DNA of 64,000 nt from Neobacillus sp. Marseille-Q6967 (lineage in GTDB: Bacteria > Bacillota > Bacilli > Bacillales > Cytobacillaceae). The stretch lies in the NCBI RefSeq assembly GCF_946151075.1, contig NZ_OX267715.1, positions 2,705,881 to 2,769,880 on the forward strand, read 5' to 3'. The notes under the pieces were generated by a model that was not told the origin of the DNA, did not search any database, and saw only the letters and a list, made by a program, of their open reading frames with translations. The translations under genes and the position numbers were made by a program. Shown here in pieces: positions 18,468 through 26,099 of this stretch. Every line of letters starts with the position of its first letter. Within the stretch, counting starts at the first letter, position 1.

Positions 18468-19247
18468 TTACCCCTCCCAGCTTTCAATCACGCTCTTTAT
18501 ATGCGAAAGCTGTTTTTTCGTTTCATCTTCGCCAATCTTAATAATTTCTTCAATATTTGTAAAAGCACGGGAGCTATACATTTCCACCGGAGGACGGATC
18601 ATAATATCCGAAGCTATTTCTCGGCTGATAAGAATTTCCGTTTGCATGATATCAATGCTTTGCATAATTACATCATAGATAGAAGATATTTCTGCGTTAC
18701 GCTTTACCCTGGAAACATCAACAGCTATAACAATATCGGCACCCATCTCTTTCGCGACAGAAACAGGAACCCGATCGGATACCCCTCCATCCACTAATAT
18801 TCTTCCATCATATTTTTCGGGAACAAGAATGCCTGGTATGGAAATACTGGCTCTGACTGCTTCCGCAATCGGTCCTTTCTTAAACACTACCTTTTCTCCC
18901 GTCAATAAATCGGTGGCAACAATTCCTAACGGGATCGATAAATCTTCTATGTTTTTCCCATGTGTAAAAACTTTAATAAATTCCTTTACCCTTTTACCTG
19001 CAATAAACCCCATTTTCGGTACTGTAAAGTCTAAGAAATATTTTCGTTTAAAGGCGGTTGACAATTTATACAATCGGTCAAGGTCGATACCAGCCCCGTA
19101 AAAACTGCCAACAAGGGCTCCCATACTGCTGCCGGCAACAAGGTCAATTGGAATCCCAGCGTCTTTTAATGCTTTAATCACCCCTAAATGGGCAAATCCC
19201 CTGGCACCTCCAGAACCAAGGGCCAATCCTATTTTAGGATACTTCAC
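18468..19247 (-). CDS. ylbK: Patatin-like phospholipase/esterase (YlbK)
   Basis: 259-residue patatin-fold hydrolase. The oxyanion motif GSGGARG (12-18), nucleophile motif GSSMG (about 39-43) and catalytic Asp in DGGVSDRVP (about 152) are all intact, so it should be active. GTG start behind AGGAGGGTG. The substrate is not known. It is paired with ylbL. Confidence 0.9.
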   Translation of the reverse strand: MKYPKIGLALGSGGARGFAHLGVIKALKDAGIPIDLVAGSSMGALVGSFYGAGIDLDRLYKLSTAFKRKYFLDFTVPKMGFIAGKRVKEFIKVFTHGKNIEDLSIPLGIVATDLLTGEKVVFKKGPIAEAVRASISIPGILVPEKYDGRILVDGGVSDRVPVSVAKEMGADIVIAVDVSRVKRNAEISSIYDVIMQSIDIMQTEILISREIASDIMIRPPVEMYSSRAFTNIEEIIKIGEDETKKQLSHIKSVIESWEG

Positions 19248-19499
19248 ACCGCACCCTCCTTATGAAACGACATAATCTGTATCGTTTTACATCCAAAAAA
19301 GATTATCTAAGGCTGGCAGTAAAATCTTGTTTCATCATTTGGTCTAAAAATAAGTTCATAGAGTATATTTGTTTTATATGGGGACAAGTCAAAACATTAT
19401 AACTTATGCCTATTGATTTAACGAAGGATAATAAATTCTATTTTAACATTGTATTAAATCAAAGAATAGTCATTACTCATTCGGAAGGAGGCCCCTTCA

Positions 19500-20717
19500 T
19501 TGTTACAATCTAAATTAAAAACCATCTTTTTATCTTTATCTGCTGTCATTATTGCTGCCTCGTTAATTTCCTACCCAAAGGAGTCCTTTGAAGCCTCTGT
19601 CCGTGGTTTAAACATGTGGTGGGAAATTGTTTTTCCCTCACTTCTCCCTTTTTTAATTGTTTCTGAACTATTGATTGGTTTTGGTGTAGTTAAATTTATT
19701 GGGGTGTTATTAGAACCTTTAATGCGGCCGCTTTTCAAAGTTCCCGGGGTAGGCGGCTTTGTTATGGCGATGGGAATGGCATCAGGATACCCTGCGGGAG
19801 CAAAACTGACAGCAAGATTACGTCAGGAAGATCAATTAACACAAATTGAAGCGGAGCGGCTTGTGTCTTTTACAAACTCTTCAAACCCAATTTTTATTTT
19901 CGGAGCCGTTGCGGTTGGTTTCTTTTATAATCCTAATTTAGGAGTCATTTTAGCTTTGGCCCATTATTTAGGAAATATTTCCGTTGGACTTATCATGCGT
20001 TTTTATGGTAAAGAAACACCTGTTAAGAAAATGGGAAAGGAAGAAACTTCTAAAATACGAACAGCATTGTCCGCCCTACATCAAACAAGATTGAAAGACA
20101 AAAGGCCGATAGGCAAACTTCTGGGGGATGCAGTCAATTCGTCTATTCAAACTTTATTAATGATTGGCGGCTTTATCATTTTATTTTCTGTTATTAACAA
20201 ATTACTGTACCTTTTACATATAACAGCCGCCCTTTCAAAAGGATTTGAAGTGATCCTGTCTGCACTTTCTCTTCCCGATATGCTCAGCATTCCCCTCATC
20301 TCGGGACTCTTTGAAATTACGATGGGAAGTCAACTGACCAGCCAGGTTGAGGATGCAACTTTATTGCAGCAGACAATGATAACAAGCTTTATCCTGGCCT
20401 TCAACGGCTTTAGTGTTCAAGCACAGGTAGCCAGTATTTTAGCACAAACAGATATTCGCTTTAAACCATATTTCATTGCCCGTATTATCCACGGATTTCT
20501 TGCTAGTATCTTTGCCTTATTGTTATGGAATCCTATCTATGTCCGCTTTTATTCTAAAGAACAGCCATCTAATGCCATACCCGTTGGATTTTTTGAAGAG
20601 GGAAGCTTACTTCACACCTATTACCATAAATTTATCGAAGTGGGGCCGCTTGTAACCATTTTTTCCTTAGCGCTATATGTACTGATATTATATTTGAGAT
20701 TACAAAAAAAGCCTTAG
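19500..20717 (+). CDS. ylbJ: Sporulation integral membrane protein YlbJ
   Basis: 405-residue polytopic membrane protein with about eight to ten segments and the nucleoside-transporter-like gate motifs (MASGYPAGAKLTA, SNPIFIFGAVAVGF). YlbJ is made in the mother cell under sigma-E in B. subtilis and is needed for heat-resistant spores. TTG start behind a strong GGAAGGAGG. The C-terminus ends with a membrane segment and KKP. Confidence 0.92.
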   Translation: MLQSKLKTIFLSLSAVIIAASLISYPKESFEASVRGLNMWWEIVFPSLLPFLIVSELLIGFGVVKFIGVLLEPLMRPLFKVPGVGGFVMAMGMASGYPAGAKLTARLRQEDQLTQIEAERLVSFTNSSNPIFIFGAVAVGFFYNPNLGVILALAHYLGNISVGLIMRFYGKETPVKKMGKEETSKIRTALSALHQTRLKDKRPIGKLLGDAVNSSIQTLLMIGGFIILFSVINKLLYLLHITAALSKGFEVILSALSLPDMLSIPLISGLFEITMGSQLTSQVEDATLLQQTMITSFILAFNGFSVQAQVASILAQTDIRFKPYFIARIIHGFLASIFALLLWNPIYVRFYSKEQPSNAIPVGFFEEGSLLHTYYHKFIEVGPLVTIFSLALYVLILYLRLQKKP

Positions 20718-20737
20718 GTGTTTACCTAAAGGCTTTC
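20704..20737. terminator. Bidirectional terminator, ylbJ / coaD
   Basis: Stem aaaagcctt-aggt with acct-aaaggctttc around a short loop, overlapping the end of ylbJ and shared with convergent coaD. Confidence 0.75.
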
Positions 20738-20750
20738 TTATAATAAGAAA

Positions 20751-21233
20751 TTATCGGTTAAACTTTTTATGCAGCGCCTTTTCCACTATCGGCGGGACTA
20801 GCTCTGATATTTTTCCATTATACTTTGCTACTTCCTTTACAATACTCGAGCTTAAAAAAGAATACTGATTGTTAGTCATAATAAAGAATGTTTCAATTTC
20901 TTCATTCAGAACCCGGTTCATGGAAGTAATCTGCATTTCATATTCAAAATCTGATACTGCCCGTAATCCTCGAATGATTGCGTTTGCATTAACACTTTTA
21001 GCATAGTCTACTAAAAGACCGGAATGTTCATCTACTTGTACATTAGGAAGGTCTTTTGTAACTTCCTTGATAAGATTGATCCGCTCTTCAACGCTGAATA
21101 GCGGATTTTTTGCAGAATTGTTCATGACACTCACATATACTTTGTCAAAAACTTTTGCTCCTCGTCTAATAATATCTAAATGGCCATATGTGATTGGATC
21201 AAAGCTACCTGGACAAACGGCAATACTAGCCAA
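20751..21233 (-). CDS. coaD: Phosphopantetheine adenylyltransferase
   Basis: Fourth step of CoA synthesis, making dephospho-CoA from phosphopantetheine and ATP. 160 residues with the nucleotidyltransferase motif GSFDPITYGHLDI (9-21) and the C-terminal SFLSSSIVKEV loop. TTG start behind GGGGGAG. It follows rsmD closely on the same strand, a common pairing in Firmicutes. Confidence 0.97.
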   Translation of the reverse strand: MASIAVCPGSFDPITYGHLDIIRRGAKVFDKVYVSVMNNSAKNPLFSVEERINLIKEVTKDLPNVQVDEHSGLLVDYAKSVNANAIIRGLRAVSDFEYEMQITSMNRVLNEEIETFFIMTNNQYSFLSSSIVKEVAKYNGKISELVPPIVEKALHKKFNR

Positions 21234-21263
21234 ATGTGACTCCCCCTTATATCTCGCTAAATA

Positions 21264-21809
21264 TTATGAATAAATTGTAATCGCGATTATCCCATATTTC
21301 TCGTGTTTCATCTGTGAGAATGCGCCAATTGTTTCCGGTAATTCTACATCATGACTGTGCTCACAGACTATTATCCCATTCGTATTCAACAGGCTGTGCT
21401 CTTCCATCTTTTGAATTAAACTTACCAGCTGCTGTTTTTTGTATGGCGGATCTAAAAATATGTAGTCCAATTTTATTTCCCTTTTTATCAGTGCTTTTAA
21501 GGCTCTGTCCGCATCGTTGCGATACACCTCAGCCTTTTCTTCCATATTACAGGCTCTAATATTTTCATGGATAACGTGAATCGCCCTGGCATCCCTGTCA
21601 ATAAAAATTACTTTATCTAATCCCCTACTCAGAGCTTCCAATCCAAGGCCCCCGCTGCCGGCAAAAAGGTCAAGCCCGGCCCCGCCGTCAAAATATGGAC
21701 CTATCATATTAAATATTGCTTCTTTTACTTTATCCGTTGTAGGCCTGGTTGTATTCCCTGGCACGGCTTTAAGCGGTCTGCCTTTACAAACGCCTGAAAC
21801 AACTCTCAA
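21264..21809 (-). CDS. rsmD: 16S rRNA (guanine966-N2)-methyltransferase
   Basis: 181-residue SAM-dependent methyltransferase (YlbH). SAM motif LDLFAGSGGLGLEALSRG (about 46-63) and the catalytic DPPY motif (about 129-132) are intact. It probably starts at TTG, giving MRVVSGVCKGRPL. Coupled to coaD. Confidence 0.94.
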   Translation of the reverse strand: MRVVSGVCKGRPLKAVPGNTTRPTTDKVKEAIFNMIGPYFDGGAGLDLFAGSGGLGLEALSRGLDKVIFIDRDARAIHVIHENIRACNMEEKAEVYRNDADRALKALIKREIKLDYIFLDPPYKKQQLVSLIQKMEEHSLLNTNGIIVCEHSHDVELPETIGAFSQMKHEKYGIIAITIYS

Positions 21810-21931
21810 TGTTTATCACCACAATTTTTTAAAAATCATATTTCTCCATTATCCTACCATAATTGACTAAACTAGCCAACTTACTGAATAACTATTCAAT
21901 TATTTTCACGTAATTAATTTCAGTTTATCAC

Positions 21932-21960
21932 GTATAAGGTTTCACGATATGGAAATAATG
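21932..21960 (+). promoter_or_regulatory. Forespore-type (sigma-F/G) promoter of the csfG-like RNA
   Basis: GTATA at 21932-21936, 14 bases, then GGAAATAATG at 21951-21960. This fits the sigma-F pattern GYWTA, about 15 bases, GGNRANAATW. It sits directly before the structured RNA, which is what is known for csfG. Confidence 0.65.
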
Positions 21961-21965
21961 TTACT

Positions 21966-22115
21966 AACAACATCAATTCGAGGATGTTGTTGCCAACCGC
22001 GGAGAAGACTTACGTTTCCCCATAAGTTCTTCCTCCGGTTTCTCCTCTCCCTTTGCCTTCTATCCTTTTTAAGGATGTAGAAGGACCCTGCAGATTATTT
22101 CTGCAGGGTTTTTTC
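21966..22115 (+). ncRNA. csfG: csfG-type sporulation small RNA
   Basis: About 150 nt of structured, non-coding sequence in the ylbG-rsmD (ylbG-ylbH) interval, where the conserved endospore-former RNA csfG is known. Three hairpins are visible: a perfect 9-bp stem (21966-21974 with 21983-21991), an imperfect long stem around a pyrimidine-rich loop (about 21997-22038), and a stem at about 22057-22083. These are followed by a strong terminator (accctgcag with ctgcagggt at 22084-22108) and a T tract. A forespore-type promoter precedes it. Ends are estimated from promoter and terminator. The target is unknown. Confidence 0.72.
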
Positions 22116-22120
22116 TTTTT
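22084..22120 (+). terminator. Terminator of the csfG-type RNA
   Basis: Perfect 9-bp GC-rich stem with a 7-base loop and a long T-rich tail on the plus strand. Confidence 0.9.
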
Positions 22121-22188
22121 TTATAAGCTGTATTAGAAAAAATGTGATAAAGTATGGATGAATTGGTATAAAAAAAGGAGAGTTATCT

Positions 22189-22578
22189 TTGATACAACGA
22201 TTTATAGAATTAGGTGAAGGATATTCTGACTTATATGAACTACTCGAACTGGCAAAAGCCAATAAGCACCGATTAGCACATATGATGGCTTTTCATACAG
22301 TCATAAAGGAAAAGCAAGTGAGTTCCCTTGCTGTAGTTTTGGAACCAACCGATCCAGGAAAATTCCAGGCTCTTTATATTTGTCGTGAAGGTATTCCAAA
22401 TCCAACTTACATTCCCAATAAGAGATACGACCTATTTCTTCAAACAGCAGAAGAACTCGGAAAACAGATTATCCAACTATCCGTTAAACCTTCCACTCTC
22501 TTCCACGAGAGAGAGTTGTATTATCAACATTTAATTGCAATTCTTAGGTTAAATCACTATATTAAACCGCTACAATAA
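22189..22578 (+). CDS. Conserved Bacillaceae protein, DUF7147-like
   Basis: 129-residue soluble protein with no signal peptide or membrane segment, starting at TTG behind AAAGGAGAG. It resembles small Bacillaceae proteins of the DUF7147 kind found near ylbG; some of these carry misleading enzyme names in databases. I cannot assign a function. It lies just after the csfG RNA on the same strand and ends at a terminator shared with ylbG. Confidence 0.7.
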   Translation: MIQRFIELGEGYSDLYELLELAKANKHRLAHMMAFHTVIKEKQVSSLAVVLEPTDPGKFQALYICREGIPNPTYIPNKRYDLFLQTAEELGKQIIQLSVKPSTLFHERELYYQHLIAILRLNHYIKPLQ

Positions 22579-22606
22579 AAGGTGAGGCTAAGTGCCCCAC
22601 CTTTTT
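22577..22606. terminator. Bidirectional terminator before ylbG end
   Basis: Stem aaaaggtgagg with cccaccttttt between convergent genes. Confidence 0.8.
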
Positions 22607-22880
22607 AAATTCCCATTTTATAATCGTATTCTTTTGCTTTATCGGGAGCAGCATTTTCAAACTCCATTTTTAAGAATGGCTTATAAGACGGTTCGACCTT
22701 TTTAACAAAAGAAAAGGAATTAATTTTCTCCATAATCGCTTCAATGTCTTCTTGGTTGCAATACAGTACGACATATTTCAACTTTTTGGAAACATAATGA
22801 ACATTTCCAAAACGTCTTAACATTTTTGCTTGTTTTAATGAGTAGAGCCAAACAACCAAACCTTGTCTTTGTACAAACAT
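22605..22880 (-). CDS. ylbG: YlbG family protein (DUF2129)
   Basis: 91-residue cytoplasmic protein of the UPF0298/DUF2129 family (MFVQRQGLVVWLYSLKQ start, then YVVLYCNQEDI). It is conserved in Bacilli between ylbF and rsmD. Its function is not known. Confidence 0.88.
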   Translation of the reverse strand: MFVQRQGLVVWLYSLKQAKMLRRFGNVHYVSKKLKYVVLYCNQEDIEAIMEKINSFSFVKKVEPSYKPFLKMEFENAAPDKAKEYDYKMGI

Positions 22881-23004
22881 ACTTTTTTCCCCTTCAATAA
22901 ACCATCATTTACATTAGTCTAGCATATGAAATCATTCTTTATCAATTCAAAATTTTTAGCCGCTTACATAAACTGTTAAAAACTGCCGGTAAAAAGGTGA
23001 TGAA

Positions 23005-23322
23005 ATGGACTTAACCTCTATTTGGGAACGATTTATTAACAGACTGATCCTGCACCCGCTCATCGAATCTGCTAATTGGAAAAAAGTAGCTGGGATCCCT
23101 TTTTTATATATTATAATTGACCAAAACTTGCCGCAATCGATGCTTGAAAAGGAAATTGCCCGATGTTCAGCGTATGCAATGAGAGGAAAACGACTTCATT
23201 GTGAAACAGTCTATGTCCGGAACGAACATTCTTTGTTTGTTTACCGTCACCGTTTTTACGTTCCTCTTGAAAAAATGTTTTGCTGCGGAAATTTATGTTC
23301 TGATTGCATTCGTAAAACTTGA
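23005..23322 (+). CDS. Small protein with C-terminal cysteine cluster
   Basis: 105 residues, ATG behind AAAAGGTGAT, convergent with ylbF. Not recognised as a named family. The N-terminal two thirds look globular. The last 14 residues contain CCGNLCSDC, four cysteines spaced like a metal or Fe-S site. Its stop codon lies one base before repeat copy B. The neighbour ylbF also ends in a cysteine-rich tail, so a shared metal role is possible but speculative. Confidence 0.6.
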   Translation: MDLTSIWERFINRLILHPLIESANWKKVAGIPFLYIIIDQNLPQSMLEKEIARCSAYAMRGKRLHCETVYVRNEHSLFVYRHRFYVPLEKMFCCGNLCSDCIRKT

Positions 23323-23323
23323 T

Positions 23324-23356
23324 TGTTGATTTCCACTTCAGGCGCTTCAATCAACA
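23324..23356. repeat. Dispersed repeat, deleted copy B (33 bp)
   Basis: Keeps TGTTGATTTCC at the left and TCAATCAACA at the right; the interior of the 131-bp element is missing after caggcgctt. It starts one base after the stop of the gene on its left. Confidence 0.8.
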
Positions 23357-23376
23357 TTGAGCTTTATCTCAATAAA

Positions 23377-23402
23377 ATAAAAAACCAGCTTTACGCTGAT
23401 TT
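23377..23402 (-). terminator. Intrinsic terminator after ylbF
   Basis: Short stem (atcagc with gctggt, read on the minus strand) followed by a T run, just past the ylbF stop. Confidence 0.7.
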
Positions 23403-23404
23403 TT

Positions 23405-23848
23405 TTAAGCGGAACAACTGCAGCTTCCTCCTCCGCCGCATCCGCTCCCGTGAGAACCGGTATGAAAAAACGGGTTGCCTGTGGGCACCTTAATATTTTC
23501 AGAAACAGAACCGCCAACTAACATGCTGATTTCGTCCAACAAATTTTGCAGATCATTTTCTGCCAATTTGAAATCTGCTACGGCTGGATCTAAATCCATT
23601 TCACGCTTTGCTTCCCTTATCTGGCTCATGACCCTTTTGTAATCAGGGTGATATTTACCAAAACGCTGTACTTCTTCATAGAGTTCTTTAAGAGAAACAA
23701 ATCGGCGTATCTTTGCTTGTGTTTCTTTGTTATGCTGCATTCTATATAGGCATATTTGATATTGTTCAACAATATCAGAATGTAAGATCATTTCAGCTAA
23801 GTTATCAGCAAAATCCAGTAATTCTATTCTCTCTGTTGTAGCAAGCAT
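23405..23848 (-). CDS. ylbF: Y-complex subunit RicF/YlbF
   Basis: 147-residue helical protein of the YlbF/YmcA family. In B. subtilis RicF (YlbF), RicA (YmcA) and RicT (YaaT) form a complex that promotes RNase Y-dependent mRNA maturation, competence, biofilm and sporulation, and binds [4Fe-4S] clusters. Here the conserved helical core is followed by a Gly/Ser-rich tail ending GCGGGGSCSCSA, whose cysteines would be cluster ligands. It has its own terminator. Confidence 0.92.
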   Translation of the reverse strand: MLATTERIELLDFADNLAEMILHSDIVEQYQICLYRMQHNKETQAKIRRFVSLKELYEEVQRFGKYHPDYKRVMSQIREAKREMDLDPAVADFKLAENDLQNLLDEISMLVGGSVSENIKVPTGNPFFHTGSHGSGCGGGGSCSCSA

Positions 23849-23908
23849 TTTTTGCTCACCTCCACCCCCATTTTAACATGCTGGGCAGGGAAAGTGAAAT
23901 TTAGCAAA

Positions 23909-24310
23909 TCATTTAGGGATATTTACCAGAAATTCCTTTGATAAACCGTATGGAACATTCTTCGTATCTACAACCTCAAGCCTGATTTGATGGAAACCCT
24001 GTGGAAGGTTCTTCATAATAAATGCAGCGGAAGTAACCTCTTGAACCTTTCTGCCATCAACGGACACCACTAGTTTTCCAGTCTTGTGCCCTGGTTTGTC
24101 CGATTCACGGAAGCTAATTCCGGTTAAAATACATTGAACTAAGAGATTCCTGCCATTTATTTTATGATTGACGAAAAGGGCCGGAGATTGCCTAGAAGTT
24201 TGCGCAAAGACACTATGATGGTTCTGAATTTGAAGCAATCTGCTATCAAATAAAGTTACGAATCCAATCGTAAGTAAAGCTGCAATCAAGAATTTTTTCA
24301 AACGAATCAC
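23909..24310 (-). CDS. Secreted protein of unknown function
   Basis: 133 residues with a clear Sec signal peptide (basic MIRLKKF, hydrophobic core, likely cleavage after VFA near residue 36). The mature part is a small beta-rich domain with VDGRKVQEV and GFHQIRLEV, reminiscent of an Ig-like fold. I do not recognise the family. It lies between ylbF and ylbE in the same orientation. Confidence 0.65.
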   Translation of the reverse strand: MIRLKKFLIAALLTIGFVTLFDSRLLQIQNHHSVFAQTSRQSPALFVNHKINGRNLLVQCILTGISFRESDKPGHKTGKLVVSVDGRKVQEVTSAAFIMKNLPQGFHQIRLEVVDTKNVPYGLSKEFLVNIPK

Positions 24311-24366
24311 TCCTTTGAAAGATAGTGTTCGCTCATTTTAAATTTTTACTCTATTTCATTTATAAT

Positions 24367-24394
24367 AAAAAAGGGCCACTTCTACCTAGTGGTC
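24367..24394 (-). terminator. Intrinsic terminator after ylbE
   Basis: Stem ggaccact with agtggccc (one G-T pair) followed by six T on the minus strand. Confidence 0.8.
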
Positions 24395-24399
24395 CATTG

Positions 24400-24639
24400 T
24401 TAATTTTGGTCTTTCATAGACTGCAGCATATAAAACATCATGGATGCCATTTGAACATTATTTGAGAACTTTTCTACTTGGTGTGGAATCGTCTTTTTAA
24501 AGTAGTGCAAAGATTCAATTTCTAAAGATTGCAAGTCATATGGATTCCTGGCAATTTTCCGGTACCAAATTGGTTGTTCACGAATAAATTTTTTTAATTC
24601 TTGTTTATTATTGAGATATTCCCATACATCTCTTCTCAT
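24400..24639 (-). CDS. ylbE: YlbE-like protein
   Basis: 79 residues, matching the YlbE-like family (MRRDVWEYLNNKQELKKFIREQPIWYR start). A small soluble helical protein of unknown function, 19 bases downstream of ylbD on the same strand and therefore likely cotranscribed with it. Confidence 0.85.
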   Translation of the reverse strand: MRRDVWEYLNNKQELKKFIREQPIWYRKIARNPYDLQSLEIESLHYFKKTIPHQVEKFSNNVQMASMMFYMLQSMKDQN

Positions 24640-24658
24640 GAGTCTTTACCCCTTTTAC

Positions 24659-25063
24659 TCAATCTTTACGGAACGAAAAAGGATGTTTAGGTTCATTTTG
24701 GGTTTTTATTTGATTTGGCTGCTTATTTCCCTGAAATTGGGAGATCACCCCTTGAATGGCTCCCAGTGCTTGGCTTAAGTTATTTATATAGTGTTGAATT
24801 TGATCAGGGTCCATTTTTTGAACCGTTCCCAGAATAGTCGACATCCAGTCTCCTTTTTTATCTGCTTCTGTATCTGCTTTGGATGTATTTGTACTTTTTA
24901 CTCCTGCTGATTTCCAACGTTTATCATCCTCCCCTAACAAGTACCAGTCTTCATATAAATCCTGCCAAGTAGATTTTCCATTCCTTACTTCTCTAATGAG
25001 CTGCGGATTATTTTTTACAAATTCTTTAAATTTGACTACAGAAGGATGTAAATTTTTTTGCAT
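24659..25063 (-). CDS. ylbD: Putative spore coat protein YlbD
   Basis: 134 residues of the YlbD coat-protein family: N-terminal FKEFVKNNPQLIREVRNGK and WQDLYEDWYLLGEDD, then a helical middle and a Gln/Pro/Lys-rich tail. The spore coat assignment is from the family name; direct evidence for a role is weak. It forms a unit with ylbE. Confidence 0.85.
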   Translation of the reverse strand: MQKNLHPSVVKFKEFVKNNPQLIREVRNGKSTWQDLYEDWYLLGEDDKRWKSAGVKSTNTSKADTEADKKGDWMSTILGTVQKMDPDQIQHYINNLSQALGAIQGVISQFQGNKQPNQIKTQNEPKHPFSFRKD

Positions 25064-25203
25064 CTGACTTCACCCCTGCCCCATCAATCGCCTACTATAC
25101 GATATGTTATAAATGCAGATTGGTGAAGGTTCTCCTTACTGTAAAATTCATTCCTTTAATGGTAATATGTTCTACAGAAAGAAGATTAGAGAGGAAGTAA
25201 GAA

Positions 25204-25692
25204 ATGAAAGAGCATTTATATCAGTTATTAGAAAAATGTATTGAAACCGGATCAGAAAAAGATTTGAATGCCCTTGCGTATGTACTCGAAGGGTTTAATA
25301 AAAAAATTGTCAATAAACGCACACAATATGTTGATGGATTATTGCACATGGAAAGAACATTTGACCGGGAAAGGAAAATTTGTGAAATAACAGTACCTTT
25401 AAATCCCGTATTAAATAATTCGTTAGAGATTGTACACGGTGGTATAACTGCCACTATCCTTGATACGGTGATGGGGTCAGCTGCTAATATCATCCTGCCA
25501 GAGGGTTATGGTGCAGTGACCAATCAGTTGAATATCCATTATATTGCTCCAGGAATTGGGGATAAAATTTATTCCAAGGCTGAAATCATTCATCATGGCA
25601 GCAAAACGATTGTCGTGTCTGGAGAAGCCTATCGCAGTGATGGAAAGAAAATTGCCTATGCAACGGGCACCTTTTTTATTATCCCAAAATAG
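25204..25692 (+). CDS. PaaI-type hotdog thioesterase
   Basis: 162 residues. The last 110 form a hotdog-fold thioesterase with the family segment NSLEIVHGGITATILDTVMG (about 75-94) and HYIAPGIGDKIYSKAEIIHHG. It likely hydrolyses an acyl-CoA; the acyl group cannot be read from sequence. The N-terminal 45 residues form a helical extension. ATG behind GAGGAAGTAAG. It shares its transcript with the next gene. Confidence 0.85.
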   Translation: MKEHLYQLLEKCIETGSEKDLNALAYVLEGFNKKIVNKRTQYVDGLLHMERTFDRERKICEITVPLNPVLNNSLEIVHGGITATILDTVMGSAANIILPEGYGAVTNQLNIHYIAPGIGDKIYSKAEIIHHGSKTIVVSGEAYRSDGKKIAYATGTFFIIPK

Positions 25693-25710
25693 ATGTAGAG
25701 GAGATTAACA

Positions 25711-26067
25711 ATGGTTACCGCCATTTTAATTCCAATCATTTGCTTTTATTTTTTTTGGCTGACCAAAAAAGAAATGAAAGAACATGATATCAAATGGCTT
25801 GAAACCGAACTAGTCCGGCACGAGGCCGTATTAACTGGGGAAATACGAAGTGTTACCGAGGAAAAACAAAGATTTTATTATCACAGGTATATTTTTGTAC
25901 AAGAATTAAAAATACAAACCGATACAAAGCTTATCAAAGCAAAAAAAATAACCCCTATGAGAAAATCAACCAATGTGGAAGCTTTTAATGTTGGTGATAT
26001 GATCAGAATTTATGGATGTTGGGAAAATAACCATTTCCATTTTAATGAGTATGAAATAGTATCATAA
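25711..26067 (+). CDS. Small membrane-anchored protein of unknown function
   Basis: 118 residues with one N-terminal membrane segment (about 3-17) and a cytoplasmic or external beta-rich domain whose end (VGDMIRIYGCWENNHFHF) looks OB- or SH3-like. Not recognised as a named family. It follows the thioesterase by 18 bases with a TAGAGGAG site, so the two share a transcript. Confidence 0.65.
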   Translation: MVTAILIPIICFYFFWLTKKEMKEHDIKWLETELVRHEAVLTGEIRSVTEEKQRFYYHRYIFVQELKIQTDTKLIKAKKITPMRKSTNVEAFNVGDMIRIYGCWENNHFHFNEYEIVS

Positions 26068-26068
26068 G

Positions 26069-26099
26069 AAAAAGGTGACAACTTTTGTCACCTTTTTTA
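26069..26099. terminator. Bidirectional terminator before ylbC end
   Basis: Stem aaaaaggtgaca with tgtcaccttttt, 4-base loop, between convergent genes. Confidence 0.9.

Noticed and set aside
21991..22012. T-box-like ccaaccgcgg within the RNA
   Set aside because: No AGGGTGGAACCGCG element, no specifier hairpin, and no aminoacyl-tRNA synthetase or amino acid gene downstream.
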